Assembly (NCBI GenBank): GCA_913056365.1
Contig: CAJXLT010000001.1
Location: forward strand, 434,001-498,000
Reading direction: 5' to 3'
DNA: 64,000 nucleotides
Source: an uncultured Paenibacillaceae bacterium
Lineage (GTDB): Bacteria; Bacillota; Bacilli; Paenibacillales; K13
A program made the position numbers and the translations under genes. The stretch's first letter is position 1, and each line of letters begins with the position of its first letter. Shown here piece by piece: positions 1-8,198 of this stretch. A model generated the notes under the pieces. That model was not told the DNA's origin and searched no databases. It saw nothing but the letters and a program-made list of their open reading frames with translations.

Positions 1-459
1 TATGTTCCATCCGGATACGTGGGGCACAGTTCCATAGCTGTAGATGATGCTCATATGGTGGAGGCCGTACTTACATTTCCATATATACGACTTGCGCCAA
101 TCAATCAATTCTTCTCAGAACATCGCAAGATGGCTGTATTTCGCGCGCGCAGTAGACGGGCAGGAGAAGCTGCTTCTGCCTACGCACGAACTTACTGCGC
201 ACAAGCAACGCGTAATTATGAACAAGGCATGTTCGTGCCGCCGTTCTCATTCACTCCGTCAGTTCCATTGTCAGATCCATGGAGTTCCGTATATTGTTCC
301 AAGCTAGTGTGGCTTAGCTATTATTATGGGGCTGGCATTCCATTGCCGAATGATTTCTTCCTCTTCACACCGGAAGACATAGCAGCAGCAGCCGAAACAG
401 GAACGGAACTAGATATCGTATATATGCATACGGAGTTCCAGTTCGTACTCGACACTTAA
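1..459 (+). CDS. Permuted papain-like (YiiX/NlpC-P60-type) cysteine hydrolase, 5' end outside window
   Basis: The reading frame is open from the first base of the window, so the N-terminus is missing; 152 residues are visible. A GHSSIAV segment near the start and a YCSKLVWLSY segment near the middle match the His-then-Cys order of circularly permuted NlpC/P60 enzymes (YiiX/YebB type). These are thought to cut amide or ester bonds in cell wall or lipid substrates. The tail PEDI...F at the end is also usual for this family. The substrate cannot be read from the sequence. The family call rests on these two motifs only. Confidence 0.6.
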   Translation, partial: YVPSGYVGHSSIAVDDAHMVEAVLTFPYIRLAPINQFFSEHRKMAVFRARSRRAGEAASAYARTYCAQATRNYEQGMFVPPFSFTPSVPLSDPWSSVYCSKLVWLSYYYGAGIPLPNDFFLFTPEDIAAAAETGTELDIVYMHTEFQFVLDT

Positions 460-578
460 CGAGGTTATCCGTCTAATTGTAGGTGAAACTAGGTGAATGC
501 CATTTCCACATTCGTCCTCCCTTCATAAGATGTCAATGTGCAAGCAGCACGAAATTAAGTAGAAGGAGTGACCCATAA

Positions 579-788
579 ATGGCAGGTTTAGGCGGAAACT
601 TAGGAGCAGGATTCGGCATGAATGCAGGATTGGATGCGGATATGTACGTGAACGCGCACGCTGGAGTTGGTGCAGGAGCGGGCTACCCCGGTTACTATGG
701 TGCTCCGGCAGGAGCTGGATATTCGACTACAGGCTCTATTCTTGTTCTATTCATTCTCTTGGTCATCATCACAAGATCGATTCGATAA
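579..788 (+). CDS. YjcZ-type glycine-rich small membrane peptide, probable sporulation protein
   Basis: This 69-residue peptide has a Gly/Ala/Tyr-rich first half (many G-A-G and GYPGYYG steps). A single hydrophobic C-terminal segment follows (SILVLFILLVII) and ends in a short basic tail. That architecture is typical of the YjcZ/YhzJ-like peptides of spore formers, several of which are made in the mother cell; a spore-coat role is inferred. AAGGAG at 563-568 sits 10 bases before the ATG. No clear sigma-K or sigma-E promoter was recognised in the 119 bases upstream. The first half is unusually long for the family. Confidence 0.65.
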   Translation: MAGLGGNLGAGFGMNAGLDADMYVNAHAGVGAGAGYPGYYGAPAGAGYSTTGSILVLFILLVIITRSIR

Positions 789-808
789 TTACGCCCTCGA
801 CACAACAA

Positions 809-832
809 GGGCCTTGCTTCCCGGCAAGGCCC
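809..832. other. Strong hairpin between convergent genes
   Basis: GGGCCTTGC (809-817) pairs perfectly with GCAAGGCCC (824-832) around a 6-base loop. It lies between the 3' ends of the YjcZ-type gene and the reverse-strand gene ending at 859. There is no T-tract on either side, so it may be a weak terminator or an mRNA 3'-end stabiliser rather than a classic terminator. Confidence 0.5.
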
Positions 833-858
833 TGCGTCCGATCTGTGAACGGTATAAA

Positions 859-1125
859 CTAATGGTAGCGCGGTGTGTCGTCATCATCATTTCGCTTCGT
901 GCCGTCGATGACGTGGAACTTGGCTCGCTTGGCTCTGCGTTGCTTGGCTGATGCAGAACGCCGCTCGGACGATATTCCCCACCGATTAGGCGGGAACTTA
1001 TAGAGCAGGAAGATCGCGCCTAACACAAGGACGGGTACGAGCAGATGTCTGAGCATGGAGATAATCCCGATGATAACAAGTCCGAGGATCACATACCAGA
1101 AGAGGCGATCCCGTCTGAATTTCAT
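859..1125 (-). CDS. Small membrane protein downstream of yqhQ
   Basis: An 88-residue protein with one long hydrophobic stretch (about residues 8-42: WYVILGLVII...VLVLGAIFLLYKF) and a basic, then acidic, C-terminal tail (KQRRAKRAKF, NDDDD). The ATG overlaps the stop of yqhQ as ATGA, so the two are almost certainly translationally coupled. It occupies the position of yqhP in B. subtilis, but I cannot confirm sequence homology. A longer in-frame start upstream would lie inside yqhQ and is not needed. Function unknown; membrane location is inferred from hydropathy. Confidence 0.6.
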   Translation of the reverse strand: MKFRRDRLFWYVILGLVIIGIISMLRHLLVPVLVLGAIFLLYKFPPNRWGISSERRSASAKQRRAKRAKFHVIDGTKRNDDDDTPRYH

Positions 1126-2075
1126 TTCACCACACCTACCTTCTCCAGCTCCAGCATACGCTTGAAGGAGGCAATCGACACCTCTACTTGGTCGTCTAAC
1201 GGCTCCTTGGTCGTCAGCTTCTGCAGCCATAACCCGGGATAGCCCAAGTATCTCAGTACCGGAATATCACGCATTAAGTTCGTCAGCTTCAATACTTCGA
1301 AGGAAACGCCGATCACGACAGGCAACAAGATGATACGTTGGATGAGACGGTCCCAGATGTTATCGTATGTCACTAAGGAATAAATAAACACACCGACGAT
1401 AACTGTGAATACGATGAAGCTGCTGCCGCAGCGGTAATGCAGCCGACTATGTTTCTGTACATTGTGTACCGTTAGTTCATCTCCAGCTTCATAAGCGCTA
1501 ATTACTTTGTGCTCTGCGCCATGATATTGGAACAATCGCTTAATAATCGGTGTCAGGGATATGAAGTAAATGTAGGCCAAGAGCAAGATCATCTTGATAA
1601 CGCCTTCCAGCAGGTTATGGCCGAATTGGCTCTCGAAGGCTCGTGCGAACAGCAGCTGCTCAATGGCTGGGGGAACAAGGGTGAATACGAACTTGCCGAA
1701 TAAGAATGATAATACACCGACTACTGCAACACCAAGAATCATGGACAAGCTCCAACCGGAATTCGCCGCTTCCTTCGCTTGTTCGATGTCTTCTCCGCTC
1801 TCCAGAGCTTCTTCCTCTGCGAAGATTTCCGCGGAGAAGTTCAAGTGCTGTGCACCCTTAGCGCTTGATTCAATGATCGCAACGAGTCCGCGCAGCAACG
1901 GGATCTTCTTCAATCCGGTTAATACTTTGTTAGACTTTCTAGGCAATTCATAAAACTCTATCGCATTCGTGCTCTTACGGCGCACAGCAGTGACATTCAC
2001 ATTCTTGCCTGCGAACATTACACCTTCAATAACGGCTTGACCGCCGTAGGCCGGGTTTTTACTAGTATCGGACAA
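1122..2075 (-). CDS. yqhQ: DUF1385 membrane protein YqhQ
   Basis: A 317-residue protein beginning with the family hallmark PAYGGQAVIEGVMF and carrying a conserved YHGAEHKVI segment in the second half. Four or more membrane segments lie around residues 110-160, 200-230 and 240-270. The DUF1385 family is annotated as predicted metal-dependent; its biochemical role is unknown. I place the start at TTG 2075 because AAGGAG lies 10 bases before it, whereas GTG 2084 is only one base from that motif. It is divergent from yqhR, as in B. subtilis, and overlaps the small membrane protein gene after it by 4 bases. Confidence 0.85.
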   Translation of the reverse strand: MSDTSKNPAYGGQAVIEGVMFAGKNVNVTAVRRKSTNAIEFYELPRKSNKVLTGLKKIPLLRGLVAIIESSAKGAQHLNFSAEIFAEEEALESGEDIEQAKEAANSGWSLSMILGVAVVGVLSFLFGKFVFTLVPPAIEQLLFARAFESQFGHNLLEGVIKMILLLAYIYFISLTPIIKRLFQYHGAEHKVISAYEAGDELTVHNVQKHSRLHYRCGSSFIVFTVIVGVFIYSLVTYDNIWDRLIQRIILLPVVIGVSFEVLKLTNLMRDIPVLRYLGYPGLWLQKLTTKEPLDDQVEVSIASFKRMLELEKVGVVK

Positions 2076-2281
2076 ACTGTACACGCTCCTTAATTAGGCT
2101 CCTAGAACACGCAAATTCAGCATAAGATGATGGGTTTCGCGTTCACGATGGTTCTATTGTATCGAATTTGATTGGGAATTGCTACAACGAGAAGCGGATT
2201 GCCAAACATAGGGATAGCAGATAGTGGACTGCATATAATATCGGATACATGGTGCCAGAACATCAAGGAGGAGTGTCGAAT

Positions 2282-2773
2282 ATGCACGCGAACAATCAGA
2301 CTGTACAGCATACGAACCCATGGTGGTTTGCCTTGCAGATCGGATTCTTTGCCGGTTTGCTCTGGGGCGGCGTACGGGTTGGGGTCTATTACTTCAAGTT
2401 TACTGAAGTGATGCCGGGCTTTCTAGCGGAACCGTTCATGAAGCATTCGTTCATCGCATCATGGAGCGGACATATGCTCGGCTGGGGTGTATTTATCCTG
2501 TTCTCAATCGCAGCAGCCTTCTTCTACGTTGCGTTGTTCCGCAACATTCGCGGGCCCTGGTTCAGTATGATATACGGGGTGGCTTGGTGGATGCTTCTCT
2601 ACTTGCTGATCGGTCCATGGACGGGGATGATGAAGCATTACAGCGAACAGACTCCGAATACGCTTATTACAGATGGCTGCTTATTTCTTGTATGGGGCCT
2701 GTTCATTGGCTATAGTACAGCATTCGAATTTACAGATGAACGATTCAGAGAACCGGCTGGACAAGTGAACTAG
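2282..2773 (+). CDS. yqhR: YqhR family membrane protein
   Basis: A 163-residue integral membrane protein with about four hydrophobic segments (near residues 17-37, 60-85, 95-115 and 130-150). Its position between divergent yqhQ and aroQ is the same as B. subtilis yqhR, which with the topology supports the name. AAGGAGGAG at 2265-2273 is 8 bases before the ATG at 2282, which decides the start over an in-frame ATG 33 bases upstream. Function is not known. Expression during sporulation is possible, given its neighbours, but no promoter signal was identified. Confidence 0.75.
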   Translation: MHANNQTVQHTNPWWFALQIGFFAGLLWGGVRVGVYYFKFTEVMPGFLAEPFMKHSFIASWSGHMLGWGVFILFSIAAAFFYVALFRNIRGPWFSMIYGVAWWMLLYLLIGPWTGMMKHYSEQTPNTLITDGCLFLVWGLFIGYSTAFEFTDERFREPAGQVN

Positions 2774-2845
2774 ACTTGCAGCATATGGCTGTTTGTCTGA
2801 GCAGACAGGAAGGAGTTGCGCATGCTGCAGTTAACAATCGTACGG

Positions 2846-2854
2846 TGATATGAT
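2846..2854 (+). promoter_or_regulatory. Extended -10 promoter candidate for aroQ
   Basis: TGATATGAT reads as an extended -10 element (TGn-TATGAT) about 50 bases upstream of the aroQ start. No good -35 is seen 17 bases upstream (TGCAGT). It would uncouple aroQ-pepQ-efp from yqhR. Confidence 0.35.
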
Positions 2855-2902
2855 AAAATACGCCTGAGCTTGTTGTCTGAAGCGTGAGGGGGAATGAAGA
2901 GG

Positions 2903-3346
2903 ATGAAGCAGATTCTTGTACTGCACGGACCTAACTTGAATATGCTTGGTGTGCGGGAGCCTGGCATATACGGCGCGCAGACGCTGGAGCAAATTAATGA
3001 GCGGTTAATACAGGTAGGACAGGAACTAGGCGTTCATATTGCGCATATGCAATCGAATTTCGAAGGGGAGCTAATCAATCGTATTCATGAGGCGTACGGG
3101 AAGTGTGACGGTATTGTGATGAACCCGGGAGCATTCACACATTATAGCTATGCCATTCGGGATGCGATCAGTGCGGTAGGGCTTCCAGTGGTAGAAGTAC
3201 ATCTGTCTAATATACATAAGCGCGAGCCATTCCGACACACGTCCGTAACAGCAGCTGTGTCGCTCGGTCAAATTGCCGGATTCGGCCCGTACAGCTATGA
3301 ACTTGGGTTGCGTGCATTGGTCGAATATTTGGCACAGGAACAATAA
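2903..3346 (+). CDS. aroQ: Type II 3-dehydroquinate dehydratase
   Basis: This 147-residue enzyme dehydrates 3-dehydroquinate to 3-dehydroshikimate in the shikimate pathway for aromatic amino acids. The N-terminus [13 protein letters not shown], the EPGIYG loop with the catalytic tyrosine, [11 protein letters not shown] and [11 protein letters not shown] with the catalytic histidine are all intact. Length is normal for the dodecameric type II class. GAGGGGG at 2886-2892 is 10 bases from ATG 2903 but only one base from the in-frame ATG at 2894, so 2903 is preferred. It precedes the M24 peptidase and efp genes in the order seen in B. subtilis (yqhS-yqhT-efp). Confidence 0.95.
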   Translation: MKQILVLHGPNLNMLGVREPGIYGAQTLEQINERLIQVGQELGVHIAHMQSNFEGELINRIHEAYGKCDGIVMNPGAFTHYSYAIRDAISAVGLPVVEVHLSNIHKREPFRHTSVTAAVSLGQIAGFGPYSYELGLRALVEYLAQEQ

Positions 3347-3381
3347 GCAATTCAGTCTATGATAGGGGAGGCGGCAATGTC

Positions 3382-4458
3382 ATGAAGACGGCACATCGCG
3401 TGCATGCATTGAGACAACGTATGGATGAACAGGGTCTGGGAGCGCTATGGATTACGAATCCGACCAATCGCCGCTACTTATCGGGCTTCACCGGATCGTC
3501 CGGCTATGTGCTAGTGACGATGGATGACGCGATCTTGCTTTCGGATTTCCGCTATCGTTCTCAGGCACCTGAGCAAGCGCCGAACTTTACATTTGTGGAG
3601 CATGGCATACGAGTGGAAGACACATTGGCTGAATTAGCCGTCGAACATAAGCTTGCGCGGATCGGGTTTGAACCGGAGCATATGACAGTAGCGCAGTTCA
3701 GAGGATATGAAGCAAAGGTAAGCGAGGTTGAATGGGTGCCTTCCGGCGGTCTCGTGGAACAGCTGCGGATGGTCAAGGATGATGCGGAGCTTCGGATTAT
3801 GCAGGAAGCGGCACACCTAGCCGATCGTGCTTATGAGCATATTTGCTCCTATCTGAAGCCGGGGCTGTCGGAACAAGAGGTCGCGCTTGAATTGGAGCTG
3901 TTCATGCGCCAAGGCGGAGCAACTTCTTCTTCCTTCGAGACGATCGTTGCTTCAGGTGAGCGTTCGGCACTGCCGCACGGCGTAGCTTCAGACCGAATTC
4001 TGAACAATGACGAATTCGTCAAGCTGGATTTCGGCGCATATTATCAGGGCTACTGCTCCGATATTACTCGCACGGTAGTACTTGGCCAGCCAAGCGAGCG
4101 GCATCGTGAGATCTACGCCATCGTATTGGAAGCACAGCTGCATGCCTTGGAGCAGATCAAACCGGGGATGACAGGACGAGAGGCGGACGCCTTGACGAGA
4201 GATGTCATTAAGCGGTATGGTTATAGTGATTATTTCGGTCATGGAACCGGACACGGACTCGGATTGGACGTGCACGAAGCGCCGCGCTTGTCACGCATGT
4301 CTGATACTGTACTTACGCCGGGGATGACCGTAACTGTGGAGCCTGGCATCTACTTGCCGGACTTCGGCGGTGTTCGGATTGAGGATGATATTGTGATGAC
4401 GGAGACAGGCTGCAGACGTCTGACTCAATCATCGAAGGAATTAAGGACGATTAGCTAG
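3382..4458 (+). CDS. M24 family Xaa-Pro aminopeptidase (YqhT/PepQ-like)
   Basis: A 358-residue metallopeptidase that removes N-terminal residues ahead of proline. An N-terminal creatinase-like domain (residues 1-125, with NRRYLSGFTGSSGY) precedes the pita-bread catalytic domain. Metal ligands are visible in order: KLDFGAYYQGYCSDITR, GHGTGHGLGLDVHE, VEPGIYLP and GVRIEDD. It lies 35 bases after aroQ, probably in the same transcript, and directly before efp. Linkage of an Xaa-Pro peptidase to efp, which rescues ribosomes stalled at polyproline, is conserved in Bacilli; a functional link is inference. GGGGAGG precedes the ATG. Confidence 0.93.
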   Translation: MKTAHRVHALRQRMDEQGLGALWITNPTNRRYLSGFTGSSGYVLVTMDDAILLSDFRYRSQAPEQAPNFTFVEHGIRVEDTLAELAVEHKLARIGFEPEHMTVAQFRGYEAKVSEVEWVPSGGLVEQLRMVKDDAELRIMQEAAHLADRAYEHICSYLKPGLSEQEVALELELFMRQGGATSSSFETIVASGERSALPHGVASDRILNNDEFVKLDFGAYYQGYCSDITRTVVLGQPSERHREIYAIVLEAQLHALEQIKPGMTGREADALTRDVIKRYGYSDYFGHGTGHGLGLDVHEAPRLSRMSDTVLTPGMTVTVEPGIYLPDFGGVRIEDDIVMTETGCRRLTQSSKELRTIS

Positions 4459-4548
4459 CGGAAGTGCAGGCTGAGTATGTCCATATTCATATTCGTGATC
4501 AGCTATTGTACATAGAAGATCCAGTGAACGATTCAGGAGGGAAAACCA

Positions 4549-5106
4549 GTGATTTCAGTTAACGATTTTCGCACAGGCTTGACGATTGAAGTGGAAGGCG
4601 ATATCTTCACCGTTCAGGATTTCCAGCATGTTAAGCCGGGTAAAGGCGCAGCCTTCGTTCGCGCCAAGATTAAGAACCTGCGCAATGGCAACACAGTGGA
4701 GCGTACATTCCGTGCTGGCGAATCGGTCGGTCGCGCGCATGTAGAAAACCGCGAGATGCAGTACTTGTATGCGAGCGGCGATGAGCATGTATTCATGGAT
4801 AATGAGACCTATGATCAAATTTCCTTGCCAGCGAGCCAGCTAGAATGGGAATTGAAATTTATCAAGGAAAACATGAACGTCAGTATCGCCAGTTACGAAG
4901 GAGAGATTATCGGTATAACACTGCCGAATTCTGTTGAGCTCAAGGTTACCGAGACCGAGCCGGGCGTCAAAGGAAATACGGCGCAAGGCGCTACGAAGTC
5001 AGCGACACTGGAAACAGGTCTGATCGTACAAGTGCCGCTGTTCATCAACGAGGGCGAAGTGCTCGTCATCAATACGACAGAAGGCAAGTATGTATCGCGC
5101 GCTTGA
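4549..5106 (+). CDS. efp: Elongation factor P
   Basis: A 185-residue translation factor that binds between the P and E sites and stimulates peptide bond formation at consecutive prolines. The three domains are complete: the KOW-like N-terminal domain with the modified-lysine loop [10 protein letters not shown] (Lys32), the central OB fold, and the C-terminal OB fold ending [14 protein letters not shown]...[10 protein letters not shown]. The start is GTG; AGGAGG at 4535-4540 is 8 bases upstream. Lys32 matches the position modified by 5-aminopentanol in B. subtilis. A terminator follows. Confidence 0.97.
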   Translation: MISVNDFRTGLTIEVEGDIFTVQDFQHVKPGKGAAFVRAKIKNLRNGNTVERTFRAGESVGRAHVENREMQYLYASGDEHVFMDNETYDQISLPASQLEWELKFIKENMNVSIASYEGEIIGITLPNSVELKVTETEPGVKGNTAQGATKSATLETGLIVQVPLFINEGEVLVINTTEGKYVSRA

Positions 5107-5140
5107 TAATTAACGGGTTCAGGCATTGTATCAATTGAAA

Positions 5141-5195
5141 AATCGCTCTATGGACTGGTTGTTGGATGACGCCATGTTCAGAGAGCGGTTTTTTT
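5141..5195 (+). terminator. Rho-independent terminator after efp
   Basis: TCGCTCT (5143-5149) pairs with AGAGCGG (5182-5188) around a long loop and is followed by seven T. The stretch from here to the lysC promoter at 5361 contains no gene that I can support. Confidence 0.7.
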
Positions 5196-5360
5196 GTTAG
5201 ATGGAGTGCAGCATGGCAGCAATCCCCCTCATCCGCCTGATGAAAGTGACGATGAAGTAGGAGCACGGAGGAGAAGAGCGTATTCTGCCATGAATGGAAG
5301 CTTACTGTGCGGGAATGCTGGAAAGGGTAGTATATCGCGTTAGGTAGCGATGAATATTCG

Positions 5361-5389
5361 TGGTTGAATGCGTATGGGTGTGTTATAAT
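5361..5389 (+). promoter_or_regulatory. Sigma-A promoter of lysC (extended -10)
   Basis: TATAAT at 5384-5389 is preceded by TG one base upstream (TGT-TATAAT), with a weak -35 TGGTTG 17 bases away. Transcription would start near 5396, leaving a leader of under 40 bases before the TTG start. That is too short for a lysine riboswitch. Confidence 0.6.
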
Positions 5390-5434
5390 TGCATATTGTA
5401 TATATATAAACCGTACGGCAGGGAGTGAGAGTAG

Positions 5435-6688
5435 TTGGCATTGTATGTGATGAAATTCGGAGGAAGTTCCGTCGGTTCGGCAGAACGAATCAAGCGAGTG
5501 GCGGAGCGTATTATTGAGAAGAAGAAAGAGGGACATCAATGTGTAGTAGTCGTGTCCGCAATGGGCGATACAACGGACGAATTGATAGACCTCTCGCAAC
5601 AGTTGAGCGATCAACCTCCAACGCGTGAAATGGATATGCTGCTGACGACAGGCGAGCAGATTTCGATCTCGCTCTTGTCTATCGCCTTGCAGGCTATGGG
5701 CCATGAAGCTGTCTCATACACAGGCTGGCAGGCAGGCATGACGACAGATGCGACACATGCGAAGGCGAAGATAACCGACATTCAGCCGAAGCGTGTTCTG
5801 GATTCGATCGAGCAAGGCAAAATCGTCGTGGTGGCGGGCTTCCAGGGTGTATCGAAGGACGGAGAGATTACGACGCTCGGACGCGGAGGCTCGGACACGA
5901 CAGCGGTAGCGATTGCCGCAGCGATCCAGGCGGATGCCTGTGAAATTTATACAGATGTGGACGGTGTCTATTCTACGGATCCGCGGATTGTCAAAGTCGC
6001 ACGCAAGCTAACAGAAATTTCGTATGATGAAATGCTGGAGCTAGCCAACCTTGGCGCGGCAGTGCTGCATCCGAGAGCGGTCGAATATGCCAAGCATTAT
6101 GAAGTTCCGCTGGTCGTTCGTTCCAGCTTTACGAATAACGAAGGAACACTTGTGAAGGAGGACGCTGTAATGGAGCAAGGGATTGCAGTACGTGGCATTG
6201 CTTATGATAAGAATGTTGCCAGAATTAGCTTGATCGGAGTACCGGATCAGCCGGGAGTATTGGCGAAAGTATTCGGCTCACTTGCCAATGAGAGCATTGA
6301 TGTAGATATTATAGTGCAGAGCGGCATTACGCTTGAGAAGACGAACTTTTCCTTCACGATTGCCTTGACTGACTTGGACAAGGCGCTTGCTACGATGGAG
6401 CGGATTAAGGCAGAAGTGCCTTATGATGAAGTAAGCTCTGAGACGGATCTGGTGAAGGTATCGATCGTAGGAGCAGGCATGGTAAGTAATCCGGGTGTTG
6501 CGGCGAAGATGTTCGACGTTATCTCGCAACAAGGAATTAGCATTAAGATGGTAAGCACCTCGGAGATTAAGTGTTCTTGTGTGATCGATCAGGAGAAGCT
6601 GACAGAGGTTATTCTGGCGCTGCACTCCGCTTATGATTTGGACACGAACCAGGCTGCTTTTGTTGGCGGACCTAAGGAACGCCGTTAA
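5435..6688 (+). CDS. lysC: Aspartate kinase with C-terminal tandem ACT domains
   Basis: This 417-residue enzyme phosphorylates aspartate, the first step towards lysine, threonine, methionine, diaminopimelate and dipicolinate. The kinase domain shows KFGGSSVGSAERI at the start, TTGEQIS near residue 72, GRGGSDTTAVA near 150 and TDVDGVYSTDPRIV near 175. Two ACT domains follow (about 260-330 and 340-410: ISLIGVPDQPGVLAKVF, VSIVGAGMVSNPGVAAKMF). The size and layout match B. subtilis aspartokinase II, the lysine-sensitive type. The start is TTG, 5 to 10 bases after GGGAGTGAGA. An internal start at codon 246 probably makes a separate beta subunit. Strong terminator downstream. Confidence 0.95.
   Translation: MALYVMKFGGSSVGSAERIKRVAERIIEKKKEGHQCVVVVSAMGDTTDELIDLSQQLSDQPPTREMDMLLTTGEQISISLLSIALQAMGHEAVSYTGWQAGMTTDATHAKAKITDIQPKRVLDSIEQGKIVVVAGFQGVSKDGEITTLGRGGSDTTAVAIAAAIQADACEIYTDVDGVYSTDPRIVKVARKLTEISYDEMLELANLGAAVLHPRAVEYAKHYEVPLVVRSSFTNNEGTLVKEDAVMEQGIAVRGIAYDKNVARISLIGVPDQPGVLAKVFGSLANESIDVDIIVQSGITLEKTNFSFTIALTDLDKALATMERIKAEVPYDEVSSETDLVKVSIVGAGMVSNPGVAAKMFDVISQQGISIKMVSTSEIKCSCVIDQEKLTEVILALHSAYDLDTNQAAFVGGPKERR
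6155..6172 (+). promoter_or_regulatory. Internal ribosome binding site and start for the aspartokinase beta subunit
   Basis: AAGGAGG at 6155-6161 lies 8 bases before an in-frame ATG at 6170, codon 246 of lysC. Translation from here gives a 172-residue protein made of the two ACT domains only. B. subtilis aspartokinase II is known to use an internal start in the same region to form an alpha2-beta2 enzyme. The perfect Shine-Dalgarno sequence inside the gene is seen directly; its use is inferred. Confidence 0.75.
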
Positions 6689-6720
6689 GATAAGCTTGCA
6701 GTTCATGGAATCTACAATGG

Positions 6721-6763
6721 AAACTCCTCCCGAGACGATAAGGTCTGCGGGAGGAGTTTTTTT
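6721..6763 (+). terminator. Rho-independent terminator after lysC
   Basis: AACTCCTCCCG (6722-6732) pairs perfectly with CGGGAGGAGTT (6748-6758), followed by more T. An 11-pair GC-rich stem makes this one of the clearest terminators in the window. Confidence 0.95.
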
Positions 6764-6795
6764 GCAGATTGTGCAGAACGCTTGTGCTGCTTCAA

Positions 6796-7260
6796 TTAAT
6801 GAAACTGACTGAATATGAACTGAAACACCTTCATGAATATAACGGTTATGCCAGCTGCCATGAGAGGACCGACAGGAATGCCGCGCAGGAACAAGATGCC
6901 GAAGATCGAACCGATCACAAGTCCGACAATCATCTGCGGGTCCAGCTTGAGCAACTCCAATCCTTTCCCGTTCAAGTAAGTCGCAGCAGCACCGCCCGCC
7001 AATGCCAGTGCACCAGGCCATGTAGTCAAGACCGAGGTTACGTCTTTGAATGTGATCTTGCCGCTAGCGAATGGGACGAGAACGGCCATGGTCAGGAAGA
7101 GCAAGCCTAGTTCCAGTCCCCTTCTTTCGATCGCTGGCAAGTAGCGTTCCAGATGAATCAATTTGACAACGAGCAAGATACATGCAGCCGTAGTAATAAT
7201 ATGCGAGCGTCCGATCATCCCCACAATAATCAGCACGAGCAAGAGTATTTCCCCGTTCAC
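6796..7260 (-). CDS. DUF441 family membrane protein (YtwI-like)
   Basis: A 154-residue protein with about four hydrophobic segments. It has the DUF441 signatures [26 protein letters not shown] and [25 protein letters not shown]. The family is widespread in Bacillota and has no established function. The ribosome site AGGGG is 9 bases from GTG 7260 and only 3 bases from TTG 7266, so GTG 7260 is preferred. The gene converges on lysC across the lysC terminator and stands apart from comB by about 170 bases, in which I see no gene. Confidence 0.88.
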   Translation of the reverse strand: MNGEILLLVLIIVGMIGRSHIITTAACILLVVKLIHLERYLPAIERRGLELGLLFLTMAVLVPFASGKITFKDVTSVLTTWPGALALAGGAAATYLNGKGLELLKLDPQMIVGLVIGSIFGILFLRGIPVGPLMAAGITVIFMKVFQFIFSQFH

Positions 7261-7439
7261 GTTCAACGTCCCCTGTCTAGTGTTCCCATCCTCACGCTAG
7301 TCATGGTATGCATGGTGAGCTTCTCGCGCTAGCTGTTCGATTCGCTGCTTGCTGCAACGAATAGCTGTTCAGTATGATCTAACCAAGAATGAGAACGTAG
7401 AGTAGAATAATTGCTTGTTTATGTGTATGAACGTAAGGA

Positions 7440-8186
7440 TTATTTAGAACAAGCATGACGGATTTGCGGAGGTTGGTAGGCTTCTAGAACATGATCGGAT
7501 AGAATGGGCACAATGTCATAGCAGTTACGCTGCGTACAGTGCATCACATCTGCTTCCCAGCCTTGCTGCACCATTCGTCTGCCGTTCGAAGAGGAGAGGA
7601 TCACTTCAGGTAATTGTTGCTTGCATTGGCCATATGCATGAAGCATTGCGGCTGCGAAATCACTCATATTCAATGTGTTGCATTGGGTAATGAGCTCCTC
7701 TATCAAGCAACCAGCACACAACCCGTCCTCCAAGCTGAACTGATCTTGTGTGCCGGCACAGACGATAATGATATCTCGCTTGAAGCTAGAAGCAGCCGTT
7801 GCACAGCTGGCGGCGTTCAGAAAAGAGCATGCAAGAATATGCTGGGCTTTGTGTGACTTATAGATGGCACGGGTACCGTTGGTCGTCGTTAGAATTATTT
7901 TGTTGTCCTTCACCGCTTCGTTCATATACTCGAATGGACTATTGCCGAGGTCGAATCCAGCGATCTTGCGTCCGTACCGCTCTCCCCCGAGAAGTTCATT
8001 CGGATGATCAGATTTCAGCGTCTTCGCCTGATTGACGGTTTCGACCGGAATGACACCTGATGCGCCGTACGCAAGTGCTGTCACAATGGTGCTGGTGGCC
8101 CGCAGTACGTCAATGACGATGGCGGTCTTGTTCAAGAAGTCGTCGGAACGCGCTTCATTGACTGTCGCAAGGACGTCCACCCGCAT
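7440..8186 (-). CDS. comB: 2-phosphosulfolactate phosphatase (ComB family)
   Basis: A 248-residue Mg-dependent phosphatase that hydrolyses 2-phosphosulfolactate to 3-sulfolactate. Family motifs are present: VIDVLRATSTIVTAL near residue 25, LLGGERYGRKIAGFDLGNSP near 65 and TTTNGTRA near 98. AAGGAGG ends 7 bases before ATG 8186 and touches the ATG at 8192, so 8186 is taken. It begins 12 bases after comA and is clearly cotranscribed with it. In methanogens the pair serves coenzyme M synthesis; in Bacillus-type organisms the expected product is sulfolactate, which B. subtilis spores are known to contain. Confidence 0.92.
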   Translation of the reverse strand: MRVDVLATVNEARSDDFLNKTAIVIDVLRATSTIVTALAYGASGVIPVETVNQAKTLKSDHPNELLGGERYGRKIAGFDLGNSPFEYMNEAVKDNKIILTTTNGTRAIYKSHKAQHILACSFLNAASCATAASSFKRDIIIVCAGTQDQFSLEDGLCAGCLIEELITQCNTLNMSDFAAAMLHAYGQCKQQLPEVILSSSNGRRMVQQGWEADVMHCTQRNCYDIVPILSDHVLEAYQPPQIRHACSK

Positions 8187-8198
8187 ATTCATCCCTCC

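Noticed and set aside
2822-2848. Eight-codon leader peptide upstream of aroQ (ATG with AAGGAG 6 bases before it)
   Set aside because: The candidate aroQ promoter at 2846-2854 lies downstream of it, the peptide has no run of aromatic codons, and no attenuator hairpin was found.
5196-5434. Lysine riboswitch (L-box) ahead of lysC
   Set aside because: I looked for the conserved AGAGGTGC-type core and its surrounding stems and did not see them. The likely transcription start near 5396 leaves too short a leader.
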